Below are positions 38,266-51,051 of a stretch of DNA of 64,000 nt, piece after piece. The stretch is taken from assembly GCF_022458985.1 (NCBI RefSeq), contig NC_061782.1, forward strand, positions 12,355,672 to 12,419,671. Direction: 5' to 3'. The position numbers and the translations under genes are program-made. This DNA comes from Mugil cephalus (Eukaryota; Chordata; Actinopteri; Mugiliformes; Mugilidae). Positions within the stretch are counted from its first letter, which is position 1; each line of letters begins with the position of its first letter. A model generated the notes under the pieces. That model was not told the DNA's origin. It worked only from the letters and a program-made list of their open reading frames with translations, and did not search any database.

Positions 38266-39843
38266 CTCACCAGGACTTCAGTGTCGCCAGGCACCTGGAT
38301 CAAACCATCCATCCCAGTCCTCTGAACACGAGCATCTGAGACAAAGCACAGAGGGAGACACAGAAAGAAAAGTTTTTTCACCGAGCGCAATTACTCTTAA
38401 AGGTCAATGGAACTGTTCAGGGAGAAAAACACAGGGTGAAGGAAAGCTGGGAAGCGGATCCTTTGCCGGAGGAGGGAAAAAAAAGCCTATGAGGGGACAT
38501 TTACCTATTACTCACTGTGAAAAAGCAACGTCTCTGAAGCTAAGTTACCTTGAAATGTTACACGGATATTCAAGGTCTCCAGAGGATGAATCTGAAAGAT
38601 CATGGTAATGTCCTGACATTTTATGTGTGAAAAAAATCTACTGGATAGACTGTCTTAAAATAGGGTTTTGACATTCAGTTAGCAGCCTTACACTTTAAAG
38701 TGAGATGACATGCACGTTCGCACAGGCATGGTGAGATAATTGCATACATCCTGTCTTGCGAGTTAGACTGATTACCCCCAAAAGGCTGTTCTCAAAAGTA
38801 TTATACACCATAAAAAGGAAAAAGACGTGTACAATTTTACCAAAGATGATTTTTCTTTAGTGCCATTATATGGATTAGTGCTGGTAAGACTTTGTCTCAC
38901 AATCAGATTTTTTATTTAACCCTTTTAAGATGTGGTACTTTTCAGTTCCCTGCGCACAAATCCTGCAGTCAGGTTTCAAGGCTGAACATAATAGCTTAAT
39001 GACAGTAAAATTACTATGCTTTAGACTAGAGACTCATACTTTGCATGTGCACAATAAATGTCGTTGAACGTCAAAGTGAAAGGGCATGACATTGTCAGAA
39101 AACTAAAAATGGATTCTAGCTCCCACCCCTGAAACCTCTGTCGTGTGCTGTGAAAACCAACATCGCAAAGAAAATGGGACTGTCACTTTCCATTAACAGC
39201 ACACACACTTAGCTATCAGTCACTTCACACTGCATCATTACTAACCCATTCTGTCAGTGTGTTGAGTGAGCTGCAGGCAGGGTGGCACAGCATTGATCAT
39301 CCTTTGTTCGGGGAGGACCGGCGAGCGCAACGTCACGAAATAATCCCATGCAAAAAGCAGTTGCAACAAAGAGGAGGAACCCAAAACAGCAGCAAGGCAA
39401 AAAAGAGGAAAAATTGCCCGGTAATTGGCACATTTGAACCTGTCGTATGCAGTATGTGAAAATGATGTGCCACTGTAGGGTGCACATCCAGCACCTAGTT
39501 GTGTCATTGTAATGGCCCAAATCCACAGCAAAATACAGTAAGGAACACAGTAACCTGGGTCTCTTTGGTCCTTAATATTATTATTTTCTGCTTCTTCAAA
39601 GTGTCCTTCGTCTCTGGGAACCTAACACAAAAATGGGAGAACGGTTGTCCGCCACCTGTCTTGATCCACTTCACCTTGATTTTTTTTTCCCCCCAAGGCT
39701 GCAGCACACATGCCTTTTCTTGTATGATATATATATGTTTTTATCATGTTCGCAAAGTCCATGGGTATCAACTAGCGCAATCCTGTAGCTCTGAAAAAGT
39801 GCATCATCTTTTTCTTAAATGAGTTATATTGACTGCGATAGGC

Positions 39844-39897
39844 TGATGAGATGAGATGAGATGAGATGAGATGAGATGAGATGAGATGAGATGAGAT
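39844..39897. repeat. TGAGA pentanucleotide microsatellite
   Basis: About eleven uninterrupted ATGAG/TGAGA units. Perfect repeat, so probably young and length-variable. Confidence 0.9.
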
Positions 39898-41065
39898 GGG
39901 CTATATTGAAAATAAATGTGTCTGACTATAAAAATGACAAGGAGGCAGCTTTACAGAGAAACATAGAGAAAACCAGTCTCTTAATACCCCATTGTGCATA
40001 TACTGTATCTTACCTACTTGTGCTAAAAGTGTACTGAAAATCACAAATTGCTCCTTTTGCTTTAGATTTAATTTTAACATTATCACACCCGTACCACCAC
40101 TTACTAAACTCCATCGTGGGCATATGATAATTAGCATTTTCATAAACGTCCTCTGTATTTAGAAACAATTTTCTCTCCTTTTACCTCCTGCCTGTGGAGG
40201 ATGATGGTAACAGCAGGGACTATGCAGAGTGCTCAACCTGAGATAATGACATAAGGCTTATTGCTTTCTGTTGGGGCTGTCAGGAATCGCGAGTAATACC
40301 TCTCAAGACACTGCCGCTTCAAATATCGACACGAGATTGTTTTTCTTCCCATTCGCCGCCCCCCCCAAAAATATGCAACATTTATGCAAATCAGGTGTAC
40401 ATTTTCCACTGGGTTGGGGGGTGGGGTAGAGAGGTCCACCCCCGAGGTTTGCTGCAGAAATTACAAACATGTTCTCAGAGATGCCTACTGTCGAGTGCTA
40501 CTGTTTCAGCTCATTGAAAAGAAAACCCTGATCTACAAGCTTACAGCATAACTGAATAATTAAAGTCTTCCCCAGGTAAAAAAAAAAAAAAAAAAAAAAA
40601 ATCCTTACTGTGTTCAGTACACCATTAATGTGTTTGAAAAAAAAAAGGGGAAAAAAAAAGGACTCACGTGAGGGGTTGGCGGGAGAAAGAGTTTCTGTGA
40701 CGCCAAGGTGATGGAAAGAAGCGACGCTCCGAACAGGTGTTGATCCACAGAGATGAGAGTTGGAGAAGGAGCTGAACATCATAGCAACCAGAACATTTCT
40801 GTCAGAGACAGGAGCGAGGGGAGCGCAGCTATAATTGGGCTGTTACAGTAGAGCCCTTTGGGTGCCAGGGACCCTCTGAGAGCCGAGCTCTGCTGTCACA
40901 CAGTGGCGAATTTATTCAATTACATCCTGGAAATGACACCTGCTGCAAGTGATGAAAATGAGCAGACAGGACAAAGCGGAGTCGGAGCAGGCTTTAACTT
41001 TATTGCAGCTGAAATTTAAAAACATGTCAAGTCAGACTGAAAGAGAAAGGTTGATTTAGTCTTTC

Positions 41066-41071
41066 TTTATT
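41066..41071 (-). other. Candidate msmb polyadenylation signal
   Basis: AATAAA on the minus strand, 86 bases after the msmb stop codon; a second one lies at 40999-41004. A short 3' untranslated region fits a small secreted-protein gene. Confidence 0.5.
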
Positions 41072-41156
41072 GGCATGTTGCACACAGGATGAACTAGAAC
41101 ATAAAACTGTTGTTTTACGGTTGTCCCTGATGTGCACGGTTTTCTTTGTGGTGCGT

Positions 41157-44052
41157 TCAAACAGGGTCGCAATCTTTAGCTTTGTCGGACTTCTGCACCA
41201 TTCTGGAAGAGCAGGTCGCCTTATCTACGACCAGCTCACACTCTTCAGGAACCTCCACGGTGTCAGCGTCGGGGATCCTGAGATGAAAAACAGAAGCAAA
41301 ATCGATTTGCTTTCCGAGAACCATTTTATACAAATCACTGATAAAAGCGATCATCGATGGGAGTAGGAGTTCAGACAAAGGGGAGGTTATTGTAATAGAA
41401 GAGGATAATAATAGCCTTATTATTTTAAATGAGCAGGATTCAGTGTTTTATTTGACCTCTCACCTCAGATTCATATTTTATTTAAAATCTACCTCACTAG
41501 CGGCTGATCAAAAAGCTGCGCTATACTGGTTCAATAATAGGATTTTCTCTGTGTCGGAGCTTTCTTTTATCATTAAAAACTCAACTATGTTAATTCAGAC
41601 ACTCAAAGACACATAAATCCTTTATTATGTATGAGCGAGTAATTGCATTCCCTCAAGAATCATCTCCGAACATACGGTCTTTGAATCATTGGTCTGGAAG
41701 AACTGTCAGCTTCAAATTCATAGAGGCTGCTGATACAATAGTTAAGATGGATGGACATCTGTTTTCATACATTTCATTTTAACATAGAGAGCGTGTCCCA
41801 GTTATTAGGAGAAAATAATCCTAATAGGGACACACTTCTTTAAAACCGAAACATTGTTAAAAAATAAATAAATGAAAGCATCAGTAGAAGTAAATAATGA
41901 CATTAAAAAGGGAGATCTTACATGTTACAGCAGCTCAAACCCTCCTTTGAACAAAAGCACTGTTTGCAGTCTGTCACCCACTCAGAGCCAAAATCACGCT
42001 GCTTTCCGTCCTTGTCCACGCACCCTACATGTAAAGAAAGGCAACCGCAGGTCAGAGGAGCTGCTGATGCACTTGTCACGCTCTGATAAATGTGCCGCAG
42101 CAACAAATTACGAGTGAGTGTCGCTTGATTTGTGCCTAGGTGTGGTTTTGATAAGATCTGAGTCAGCTGGCAGGTGTTGAGTAAACACAAAGCACTTAGA
42201 CGGGAGAATATGCTAATTTGTCCAGCATCAGTCGAACACAGAGAACAATTTCCTCTTCCCGAAATCTTCTATTTTAACTCTACAGGTTTCTGTCAAGTGA
42301 TTCACCTTTCGGAGGGTTGTTTACGTCTTTGATTGTCAACTCCTCGAAGAAGCAGTCAGAGTGACACAGAACAACCAGACCGAGCAGAAAGACGAACACC
42401 TGGAGAGAAGCCTGAAAGTACAAGACATCCATAAACATGTACGTTTTACAATCACTGTAGTACATTTATGTGTTTTGTCTAAATTCGCTCAATTCAGTAT
42501 ACAATTAGGTCCACATATATTTGGACAGTGACACAAAGTTTGTTATATTAGCTGTGTACCAAAAATTGTTAAAGATACAGTTATATAATATATATGGGAT
42601 TAAATTTGCAGGTTCACAGCTGTACGTTGAGGGTATTTACATCCAAATTGGAGGAAGGCTTTAGGAATTAAAGCTGTTTAATATGTATCTGCCTCCTTTT
42701 CAAGGGACCAAAAGTATTTGGACGGTTGACTCAAAAGCCGTTGCATGGGCTCAGTGGGTCATTCCTTCATTAATTCTTCATTATTTAAGCAAGTAAAATA
42801 TTTGGAATTGATTCCAGGCAGGATGTTGTTGCTTTGAATCCACAACATGCAGTTGAAGGAGATCTCAGTAAAAGTATAACGGACCACCCTTAGGCTGAAA
42901 AAGCTGTCAGAGAGATAGCCAAAATGTTAGGAGTGGCCAAATCAAATCAACAGTTTGGTACATTCTGAGAAAAAAAGAAAAGAAGAGCACACTGGTGAGG
43001 TCAAGAACTCAAAAAGGCCTGGACGTCTATGGAAGACAAAAGTGGCGGATGATCACAGGATCCATGGTGAAGAAAAACCTCTTCACAAAATCCAACCAAG
43101 CCAAGAACACTTTCTATAAAGTAGGTGTATCAATATTGAAGTCTACAATAAACAGGAGACTCCCTGACAGCAAATACAAAGGGTTTACCACAAGGTCCAA
43201 AGGTCCAGATGAAACTACGATCACATACTTCAAAAGCATCAAAGGAGTTTTTTTTTTTTTAAGGCTAAGAAGTGGAATATTCTCCAGTGTCTGAGTCAAT
43301 CACCAGAGCTAAACCCAATCGAGCTCCATTTAATTTGCTTAATGCAAAACTTAAGGCAGGAAAACCCACAAACAAGCAACAACTGAAGACCGTTTCATTA
43401 AAGCCAAGTAAAGCTAGTAAAGCACCACAAAGGAGGAAACAAAAACAAAAACCTGAGAGTGTGCTTCTTGCATTGCCTCTCAGTTGTTTCATTTCAAATC
43501 CAATGCGATAGCACAGAGAGCCCAAATCATCAAGACTGTGCCACTGTCCAAATATTCCTGGGCCTAACTGTTTCATCTTAAGAGGTCCTTAAGCCTGTCA
43601 GGAAGTTTTCCTTTCACATGCTGTCATTGTAATACGAACAGCTTAGACAGACTTTATTCATCCACGAGGGAAATTGCTTGGTCTCAGTGGCTCAGGTGCA
43701 CATAAAAAACACTCTTGAGAACGACCAGTTTCATTCGGTAAAACAGACTAAAATGCGCCTGAAATTATTTCCCGCAGTGTAGATGAAAATAAATAATAAA
43801 AAAAAGTAAGCATGCAAATTACTTGATTTAAAAATAAGAATAATTTTATTTAGTCTGCAGAAGATTTGTATCTCTATACTATACTTAAATAAAGTAACAC
43901 CACCACCACTACTTTTCTACAATTAAGAACTTCCTTTTTTCATTAAAACAGTTAAACTGTCGCATGAAGCTACAAAAAGCACTTCTTAATTTCCACATAT
44001 TACATCTAAACTACAGCTGCTACGCTAATTATAAAGTTAAAATACATACCAT
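41157..44052 (-). CDS. msmb: Beta-microseminoprotein-like secreted protein
   Basis: Small secreted Cys-rich protein of the PSP94 family; molecular role in fish is not settled. Four coding exons: 44050-44052 (only the ATG), 42306-42411, 41922-42024 and 41157-41277, in phase, 110 residues (human MSMB 114). The signal peptide is MASLQVFVFLLGLVVLCHS. The mature part has ten cysteines in the family pattern: DC near the N-terminus, GCVDKDGKQRDFGSEW, DCKQCFC, LSCC, then EC, TC and DC near the C-terminus. Compare human CMDLKGNKHPINSEW and ISCC. The first coding exon carries only the start codon, with GT-ATG donor context directly after it and a TATA box about 60 bases upstream. Intron 1 holds a decayed Tc1-type transposon. 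Its place next to an NPY4R-like gene matches human 10q11. Confidence 0.85.
42502..43570 (+). mobile_element. Tc1-like DNA transposon, internally deleted and decayed
   Basis: Terminal inverted repeats of about 34 bases: the left begins CAATTAGGTCCACATATATT (from 42502) and the right end, read in reverse, begins CAGTTAGGCCCAGGAATATT (43570 backwards). Both contain TTTGGACAGTG. A TA precedes the left end; the right flank is TT, so the TA duplication has decayed there. Inside are recognisable Tc1 transposase parts on the plus strand: a helix-turn-helix start (AKMLGVAKS), then KGLDVYGRQKW and VSILKSTINRRL, and near the end SPELNPIELH. At about 1.07 kb against 1.6 kb for the family, with frameshifts and stops, it cannot encode a transposase. 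It sits in msmb intron 1. Confidence 0.85.
43641..43690 (+). mobile_element. Retroposon tail fragment (LINE/SINE type)
   Basis: GACAGACTTTATTCATCCAC followed by GAGGGAAATTGC is a degraded copy of a common teleost retroposon 3' end. It lies about 70 bases beyond the Tc1-like element in msmb intron 1. Confidence 0.4.
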
Positions 44053-45653
44053 ATTCAGATCTGATGTGGCCCAGTCAACCGGAGCTTATGCGAGATGTCT
44101 GTAATCGAGGCTTATATATTAACTTGTGCACCGCTGCATATCTTTGTAAGCGATATTTGAATGACAACTTTTTATCAAATATTTGTTTTAAGGTGGGAAA
44201 CATCCTGGCTCGATTTTAAATTGACGGCACACCTCTTTTGTTCTTTAAGTCATTTTTTATCTCCCACGCACGCAACGTGAACGTTCACACAGGGAAGTTT
44301 AGCAAAGCAACAATCAAAAAAGCCCGAAACTTAACCAGAGTTTTCCTCATCTGTAAACTTTTATTCCTTAGCCAAAAGGCAGACATAGATTACTTGCGGC
44401 GAAATAAGGCCACGCATCAAAATATAAAGTTTAGATCAGCCATGCTATAGTAAACAATACTCTGGAAAAGTGGTTACCCGACGGCTGTCATAATAGAACG
44501 TTATTTTTTTGTAAAATGCAAAACAGGACAATTCAATATATTTCTATATTGATTAAATAATTTACATTCTTTAAAAAAAAAAAAATCATTGGCAAAATTA
44601 AACATTGCAATAAACATTTAAATATTTGGTTTAGTTCAGAAGCTGTATACCACCCCGAATGTGAATTAGTGCAAGTGAAGGAAATTATTATCTTTTTCTT
44701 TAAGAGAATGAAACTGAGTTTTTTCCGTAGATAGGGGGAAGTGTTGTTTTTCTCTTTCAGATCAGCAGCAAGCAAACAAGTGTATAATCTTTCCACAAAA
44801 AAAAAAAAAAACAATCACTGCGCGACTCAGAGCCGCGTGAAACCTGATCAGCTCTTTGCTGCACTGTAAATATTAAGTGAAGCTAGCAACCCAAACCTCC
44901 AGTGATCCGTAAACATCCCATAAGTGGAAGCCAAGAATGATAAAGTGATTCAGATAAAGCTAAATAAATCTCCAAGAAAGAAAGATGCTAGAGTGCAATT
45001 AAGTTTAAAGGAACTGTTAAGAGAAATACAATTAATGGATTTCTGATTCCACGGGAACCTGCTAAATATGAATGAACGGCTAAAAGCAGGTTAGCTTACA
45101 TGAGCACTAAGACCTATCTAGCTGGTTTCTATCCAAAGCTAAAAAAAAATAAGAAAAAGAAACTATCCATTTATCAGCTACCCTAAAACTGTTGTGCTGT
45201 TGTATTTGATACACACAAAAACTCAAGTTTAAATATAGTACGTTAAGAGCAAAGGTAGTTTTGAGAGGCGCACTGCAGTGTTGTTGTCGTCACCTAAGTT
45301 TCTGTGCAAATTAATAAAATGTTCTTGAGGTTACAGGTTGTGTACATCCAAACAGAGCCAGACCAGCTGCACTGTATCTCCCTGTTTCCAGTCTTTGTGC
45401 TAAACCAGGCTATCCCGCTGCTGCCTGTAGCTACAAATTTAGCATACAGAGGCTATACTTCTCATGTAACTGCATAGGAGGAAACATATTTCTCAATTCT
45501 TTCCTTTAAACATTAGAGACGAACAAGACAAAGATCATTCATTTTCACAAATGAGAGAAGGAAACTTGCGCACAATAAATTAAAACGGTTTCTCATTGAG
45601 GCATCAATACGTAGTCCACGGACGTTGCAGACGCTGATCTCGATGAAAATTCT
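44053..45653. other. Intergenic between msmb and samd8
   Basis: Holds the msmb promoter on its left and, reading leftwards from 45653, the samd8 3' untranslated region. No coding exon was seen; the region is AT-rich with poly-A runs near 44570 and 44797. Confidence 0.5.
44111..44118 (-). promoter_or_regulatory. TATA box of msmb
   Basis: TATATAAG on the minus strand, 59 bases upstream of the msmb ATG. A start about 25-30 bases downstream would leave an untranslated leader of roughly 30 bases before the one-codon first coding exon. Confidence 0.6.
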
Positions 45654-47856
45654 TCATCCGATCAGAGTTTTCATGAAGGCAGGTTTGCTGAAGGGCCAGT
45701 TGTACTGGTTGGGGACGGGTCCGTTCACGTTGCACTCAAAGAAGGAGAACATGGGGAACCAAATGCGCGCCCTGCGGCTGTGCTGGTAGGCGCGCGTGTT
45801 GGCTAAGGTGTGGTAGTAGAGGAAGAGGCGAGTGGTGATGTAGAAGGCGATGAAGACGTCGATGGAGTAGTGCTCGTGAGCTGCTAGGATGAAGAAAATC
45901 CCAAACAGGTTCAACACCCAGGAGATGGTGTGGATGAGGTTCCAAGTTCGTGGCGTGTCTGAAATCGAAAGAAAATTATTAGTCTGGTTATATTCGAAAT
46001 GTTTCTTCTTGTATTCAAATCCAAAAGCCAGACTCAACATTATATTGGCGCTGCTGTTTATGCTGAGTACATACACCATCCTTCTATGATCGATTTGCAT
46101 ACCTAATTTGTATGAATCTGCAGTCGTAAACAGCCCCAGACAAATGCAGCATTTATTCCTGCTTGACTAATGTTTGCGCAAAGCTTTTTATGGAAATTAC
46201 TTTTCCTTTCAAAAAAAATAAAAAATTATACATAGTGACGCACTGTTAGTAATTTATTTCTTCAGTAGTAACCAAGGGGTTTCAGAGCTGAGTGCCACAG
46301 TCAGAGGACACAAGCACAGATAGATGGAACAACAACACTGTTGGTCTCTAATAGAAGTCATACGTCGGTCAGTGAAGGCAAACAAACGGTTGAAACACTC
46401 ACATTCAGTCACAAAAAAGTTGAGCAATGTTATGACAACAGTGTGCCCACTGAACATGTAGTCTCCGCAGGTTTGGACGCCCGTCAGGGTCATCCCAAAT
46501 CCACTCCAGATCGCCAGGGCCCTCTGTATCTTTCCCCAGGAATCATATGTCTGGGGGAGAAAAACAGAAGAAGCAATGACTCACGCTGTTAATCTCGGTG
46601 GCAGCCGTTCATTAGTTATCACGGAGGTTATATTGAGTCAGGAGCTGAGCTGCTGCGACACTGCCGACGGCTACGATAAGCACCAGCTACTCCTGGCGGG
46701 TAAATGCGGTTATCTAATCTTCGCAAAATCTGATGAGCGGCTCCCACCTTGCTGGCACATTTCAGGTGCTGCCCAGGCACCGACAGCGAGGTGACGAACA
46801 TGGTGCAGCAGCGGAGCAGGAACACAGTTCCCATCAGAGAGCACAGCCGTCTGAAGAGAATGGACCTGAAATAGAAACAAAACAAGGTTTGGAGTTGTTA
46901 CTTTAACCTGCTCAGAATATTATTTCATAACTTTCAAATAAAGGGCGGTGTAATGTGATGGGAGCAGCTGGGACTGGGACAACCTGTGTTTGTGAAGGAG
47001 CAGGATGAGCAGCAACATGTAACACAAGATGACGCCACAGGCTTCGGCCATTGCAAAAGCCCAAGGGATTCTGGGCACGCTGTCAGAGTACAAAAAAAAC
47101 ATCTGTCTCAGCACGTAGATTAGATATGACAATGTGCATGTGAACTGTTGTAGTTCAGGTTGCTCAACAAGAGCAGGGATATTCCTTTACATATTTCCTG
47201 AGATTATCAGTGAAAAACACGCAGGGTCTATACCTGTCCAGGAATATGTCAGGCAGGGGTGGGTACGTCCTCATGTCGGGGACTCGCTCGTGTACGATGA
47301 CCATGACAAAAGATGTGAATCCAAACACACAAAACACATATATGCAACTGATGACCGTCTTCCACAGCTCCGGGTCCAATCTGCCGGCTAGCTGCTGTCT
47401 ACACCTCCCGTTGGAGTGTGTGTGACACAGAGCCAGTCCTGAACCGTATCCAGGTCTGCTGCCATTCCTCTGCCGCAGTTCAGTCCCATTACACAAGCGA
47501 TCACCTCCATTAAACCTCCTGTCAGCTTCGTCACAGCTCCACTCGGCCCCCGCGGCGCCCAGCGGGAGCCCAGCAGGAAGAACGTCTGAAGGCTGCAGGC
47601 CCAGCTCCTCCAGCTGGGCTTGGTTTTGTCTCTGGAGCCGGCGCAGGGCTATGGTTAGCCTTTTGATGTCTCCCAGCACGGTGAGTCCCAGAGGGGGGCA
47701 CCGCAAGTCGGCCTCAGTCAGAGCCAGCAGACTGGGGCCGTCCAGGCGGTGCTGCACGCAGAGTAACTCCACATACTTCCCGAAGCCTTCTCCCTCCAGC
47801 CACTCGGCCACCTGCTTCCAACTCCAGGCGCTCACCCGGTCCTCTTGCGGTGCCAT
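45654..47856 (-). CDS. samd8: Sphingomyelin synthase-related protein (ceramide phosphoethanolamine synthase)
   Basis: ER membrane enzyme that makes ceramide phosphoethanolamine from ceramide and senses ceramide level (family knowledge). Five coding exons: 47234-47856, 46984-47079, 46748-46865, 46403-46550 and 45654-45958, in phase, 429 residues (human SAMD8 415). Residues about 8-75 form the SAM domain ([40 protein letters not shown]). After a variable linker come the membrane segments, starting at [20 protein letters not shown]. The catalytic triad of the lipid phosphatase fold is intact: H315 in [10 protein letters not shown], and H358 and D362 in HEHYSIDVF. The C-terminus [12 protein letters not shown] closely matches human. 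The start MAPQEDR lies four bases after an acceptor-like CAG, so at least one non-coding exon lies upstream. SAMD8 next to DUSP13 matches human 10q22. Confidence 0.95.
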
Positions 47857-48029
47857 GCCGCTGCAGACACACACAGAAACACAGGGAGATGTCACCAACA
47901 CATGCATACTGATGATGTGACTGGTCAAAAGAGATTCTTTAACATTCGAGTGAAGTCACTTGAAGTCACCACTGCATCCGTCAGTCTCATTGTTCAAATG
48001 TAAAAAAGCCACAGTTGTGACGTGTGGAT

Positions 48030-48510
48030 TGATGCTGAAATATCAATTCTTCCGATACCAGGTGTTTATGCTCTAATATCGATTCTCAAATCACAATATC
48101 GATACTTTCGGTGCGTCGATCATTTGAGGTAATGTAGGAACGCAGTCGAAAGTAACTAAACTATTGAGTTGTGACAACACAGCGAAGCTTGTGAAACACC
48201 ACAAACGCATAATACGAGGCATTAGCTCTTAATAGTTAAACAATCATTTATTTTAATGGTCATATTATTTTTTTATTTTTATTTTTTCAGTGTTTAAAAC
48301 AGCATTTTCACATATTTTGTCTGATTGTTTCCTCTGATGTTTTGTGTTATTTGTGAAGCTATGATTCAAATACACTCCCTTTTTAGGTTCACAAGACACA
48401 TTAGGGTGTATTTGCAGAAAGTGTCGTTATCGGAATCGGTATCGCCGACACTAGCCTGAATTTTACCCAGTATCGTTTCAGAAATCGGTGGTATCGAACG
48501 TCGCTACAGA
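48030..48510. repeat. TATCG/CGATA-rich interspersed repeat
   Basis: Two clusters rich in ATCGATA-like words (48040-48125 and 48425-48505) flank an AT-rich middle. The ends read roughly as inverted copies of one another (CAATATCGATACTTTCGGTG on the left, AGTATCGTTTCAG and GGTATCGAACG on the right). This looks like a degraded non-autonomous DNA transposon, possibly of hAT type; exact ends and target duplication were not found. Confidence 0.4.
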
Positions 48511-50323
48511 ACAACTAAATTTGGATGCTATTTAAACCCGACCACTTGGCACTTGGCTGTTTGAATGACCCAGGGTGGTCTTGTTCAATTCTCAGCTAAG
48601 AAAAATCCTCGATTACTATAAAGATTGTAGCTGATTAACCAGTAATGGCTGTCATTTGTTTTATCTGCAGATAACTTTATATAAGTGCGCGTGATTAATT
48701 TCCTTTTATTTCCTTCATTAATCTAAAAACAACAGTTAAAACTGTCAATCAAAAACTGACCCTTTCATCCAGCAGTGCTCAAACTGCAACACTAGTCTCT
48801 ACTGGTTTTGAAACATTAGTTTCACAACATTCATATTTTATAGTCTTTATTAACAATGAACTTTTCATTATACTAAATATTAGTGTTTTTTTAATGACAT
48901 AACAACACAGACGATTAAATCACTATGACCGCATACATTTAGTACTGGATCAGTCTACTATAAGGCAGCTTGATTGTGCTTTTATTAGACGTGACAATAC
49001 ACTACACACTGCAGGCTACTCAGCCCTATTGCATCATCTGCGCTCAGGTCAGTGACTGTAGAGCGGAGCAGTATGCGCCCTGTTCCACACAAAGCAAGCA
49101 AACGTGAAACAAACAGAAAGTCAGCCTGAGCGTAAACATCCTTTCCGTTCCACGTGTGTCATTAAGAAAATAATAAATCACCAACCGTCAAAGTTTTTCC
49201 ACGGTGCAGGCGGAGCATGTTTCGCTCCTACACACACTCAGGGGAAAATGAATCACTCGGTTCCGACTTTTTGTTCTAAGTTTTGCCCTTTGACCTTCTG
49301 ATAAGCTCGCCACAATGCTGCTCGCCCTGGACTCACTGCTGCTCCAAAGGTCTACAAGGCTCAACCAACACGACATGAATGTGACCAGTAAATCACCCAG
49401 GTAAGTGGTTTCAGCTATCGGTGATGACACATCACCGCTTTGGCGGCACCAGGTAGTCTTATTAAGTCTATAATGGGGAACCAATAAACGCTGATGATTA
49501 TTTACATTCTAGACCAATTACTTTCCACGTGAATCAATAACCCGTGGAAAGTGAAATTACCTAGAGTCCAACCGTCAATGTGAATTATGTCAAACCAGCG
49601 GCGCAAAGCTAATAAAAAGTTTCTTTTACTGAAAGAAACAAAAGCAGATCATCCTCTTTGGAAGTGACTGACTTAATTATGAGTCCACTGATTAGTGAGC
49701 AGATGGGCACAAAACAAACTGCCAACAACTCTGACTCATTTCTGTTTTTCGAGCAAAAAAGTGTTGAATCTTTGCTCATTTGAAACGGAAAGCAGATATT
49801 TGTTTTAGGTTTAACATAACAAACAAGTTAACTGATGGATCACGAGAATAAAACCAAAATTAACTGATATTAAAAAATAACCGTGAGCTGCTGGGGAAGT
49901 CCCAAAAAAATGCCCCAAAATGAAAATCTAATAACTGTCGACATTTATCATTACAGCCCCGTCCAGCACAAAGGATCCGTTGAAGCAAACAGCCACTCCC
50001 GAATGAAACATCTCGCGACCCCAGCACATGAGGACATTTATTGGTGATGAGTGATGTTGACGAATCGAACTAGAGCGTCTGAGGTGATCAATGCAAAAAC
50101 CGGTACGCGTCTAAAGTAACTCACCGAGGCAGCTGCTGCTGTGTTCCCTCAAAGAGAGATCTGTTATTTTTAAACTAGTGCCTAGCTTTTGCTGGCAACA
50201 TCCTGCGGCTTCTCCGCACCGTGGCTTTACTTGGGGATTCATAAGTGCCATGTCAGCTTGTTTGGCTGGCTTACAGTGAGTCACAGTGAGCAGGGACACA
50301 CAGCTGTGAGAGAGAAAGCCCTT

Positions 50324-50325
<2 letters not shown>

Positions 50326-50376
<51 letters not shown>
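50326..50376. repeat. TG dinucleotide microsatellite
   Basis: An uninterrupted run of about 25 GT units. The longest perfect dinucleotide tract in the window. Confidence 0.95.
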
Positions 50377-50381
<5 letters not shown>

Positions 50382-51019
50382 CAGTTTGACAAAGGGCTCA
50401 TAGTCTGTTCACCAAAAGGCAACAATGTAACATCGGACTGCAACATTTCAGCATCAGCTCGGCTGGAAATGAACTACACAAACACACATAAACACAAAAA
50501 AAGTGAACGGTGACATGTTCACTTCAGAACAAACAAGCCACGAGAAGTTCATACTGTTGTTTCAAAGTTACTTTAAAAGATTAGAGGTTGTCATAGATTC
50601 TCTTACCAGAAATCAATGGCTCCTGTGTTCTCAGAGGGTTCGGTTGAGCTGTCTGTCTCCACTCGCAGGAGTGTTTCACCACCAACATGCTTCTGACAAC
50701 TAGGCAACATCAAACAGGAAGAGATAGTAATGAACAACAGCAGCAGCAAAGAAGATCTCGTGGCCTCATGCGGGGCTGCTGCCTAAAGCACACTGACATC
50801 TGCTGGCCACACTCAGCACCCAGCGTGGATCAGGTGATGGGTCATGTTTCTCCAGATCTCAAATAAGCACCTTTAATGATATGGTTCAAATTTTAAACCA
50901 GTTACGCAGAGTGAACCAGAGTGGACGTTCGGGCCGAGGGGGCGGTGGTAAAAGAGCACCACCTGTTTTTGACAATCAAAGGCAACAGATTGAGTTTTAG
51001 GGAAAGAACGCAACAGTTT

Positions 51020-51043
51020 ACACACACACACACACACGCACAA
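51020..51043. repeat. Short AC microsatellite
   Basis: ACACAC run with one ACGC interruption, ending 9 bases before the start codon of the first phosphatase gene, so probably part of its leader. Confidence 0.6.
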
Positions 51044-51051
51044 GCTGGACA

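Larger units (their letters stand above)
38266..41156. other. Intergenic between npy4r and msmb
   Basis: Contains the receptor's upstream region, a TGAGA microsatellite, a poly-A tract at about 40577-40601 and the msmb 3' untranslated region. No coding exon was recognised despite several reading frames of 70-135 codons. Confidence 0.5.
47857..51051. other. Intergenic between samd8 and the phosphatase row
   Basis: Divergent spacer. It should contain the non-coding first exon(s) and promoter of samd8 and the promoter of the first phosphatase gene. Seen: a TATCG-rich interspersed repeat at about 48.03-48.51 kb and a TG microsatellite at 50.3 kb. No coding exon was recognised. Confidence 0.5.

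Noticed and set aside
36976-38608. Plus-strand frames of 70-139 codons across the receptor gene
   Set aside because: Antisense shadows of the npy4r coding sequence, which has clear GPCR motifs on the minus strand.
39241-39531. 96-codon frame resembling a membrane protein
   Set aside because: Hydrophobic only in part; two overlapping frames, no homologue recognised, intergenic.
47857-47928. Longer samd8 start at 47928
   Set aside because: The extra 24 residues come from a CA/TG-rich stretch that reads as a splice acceptor; MAPQEDR aligns with the human N-terminus.
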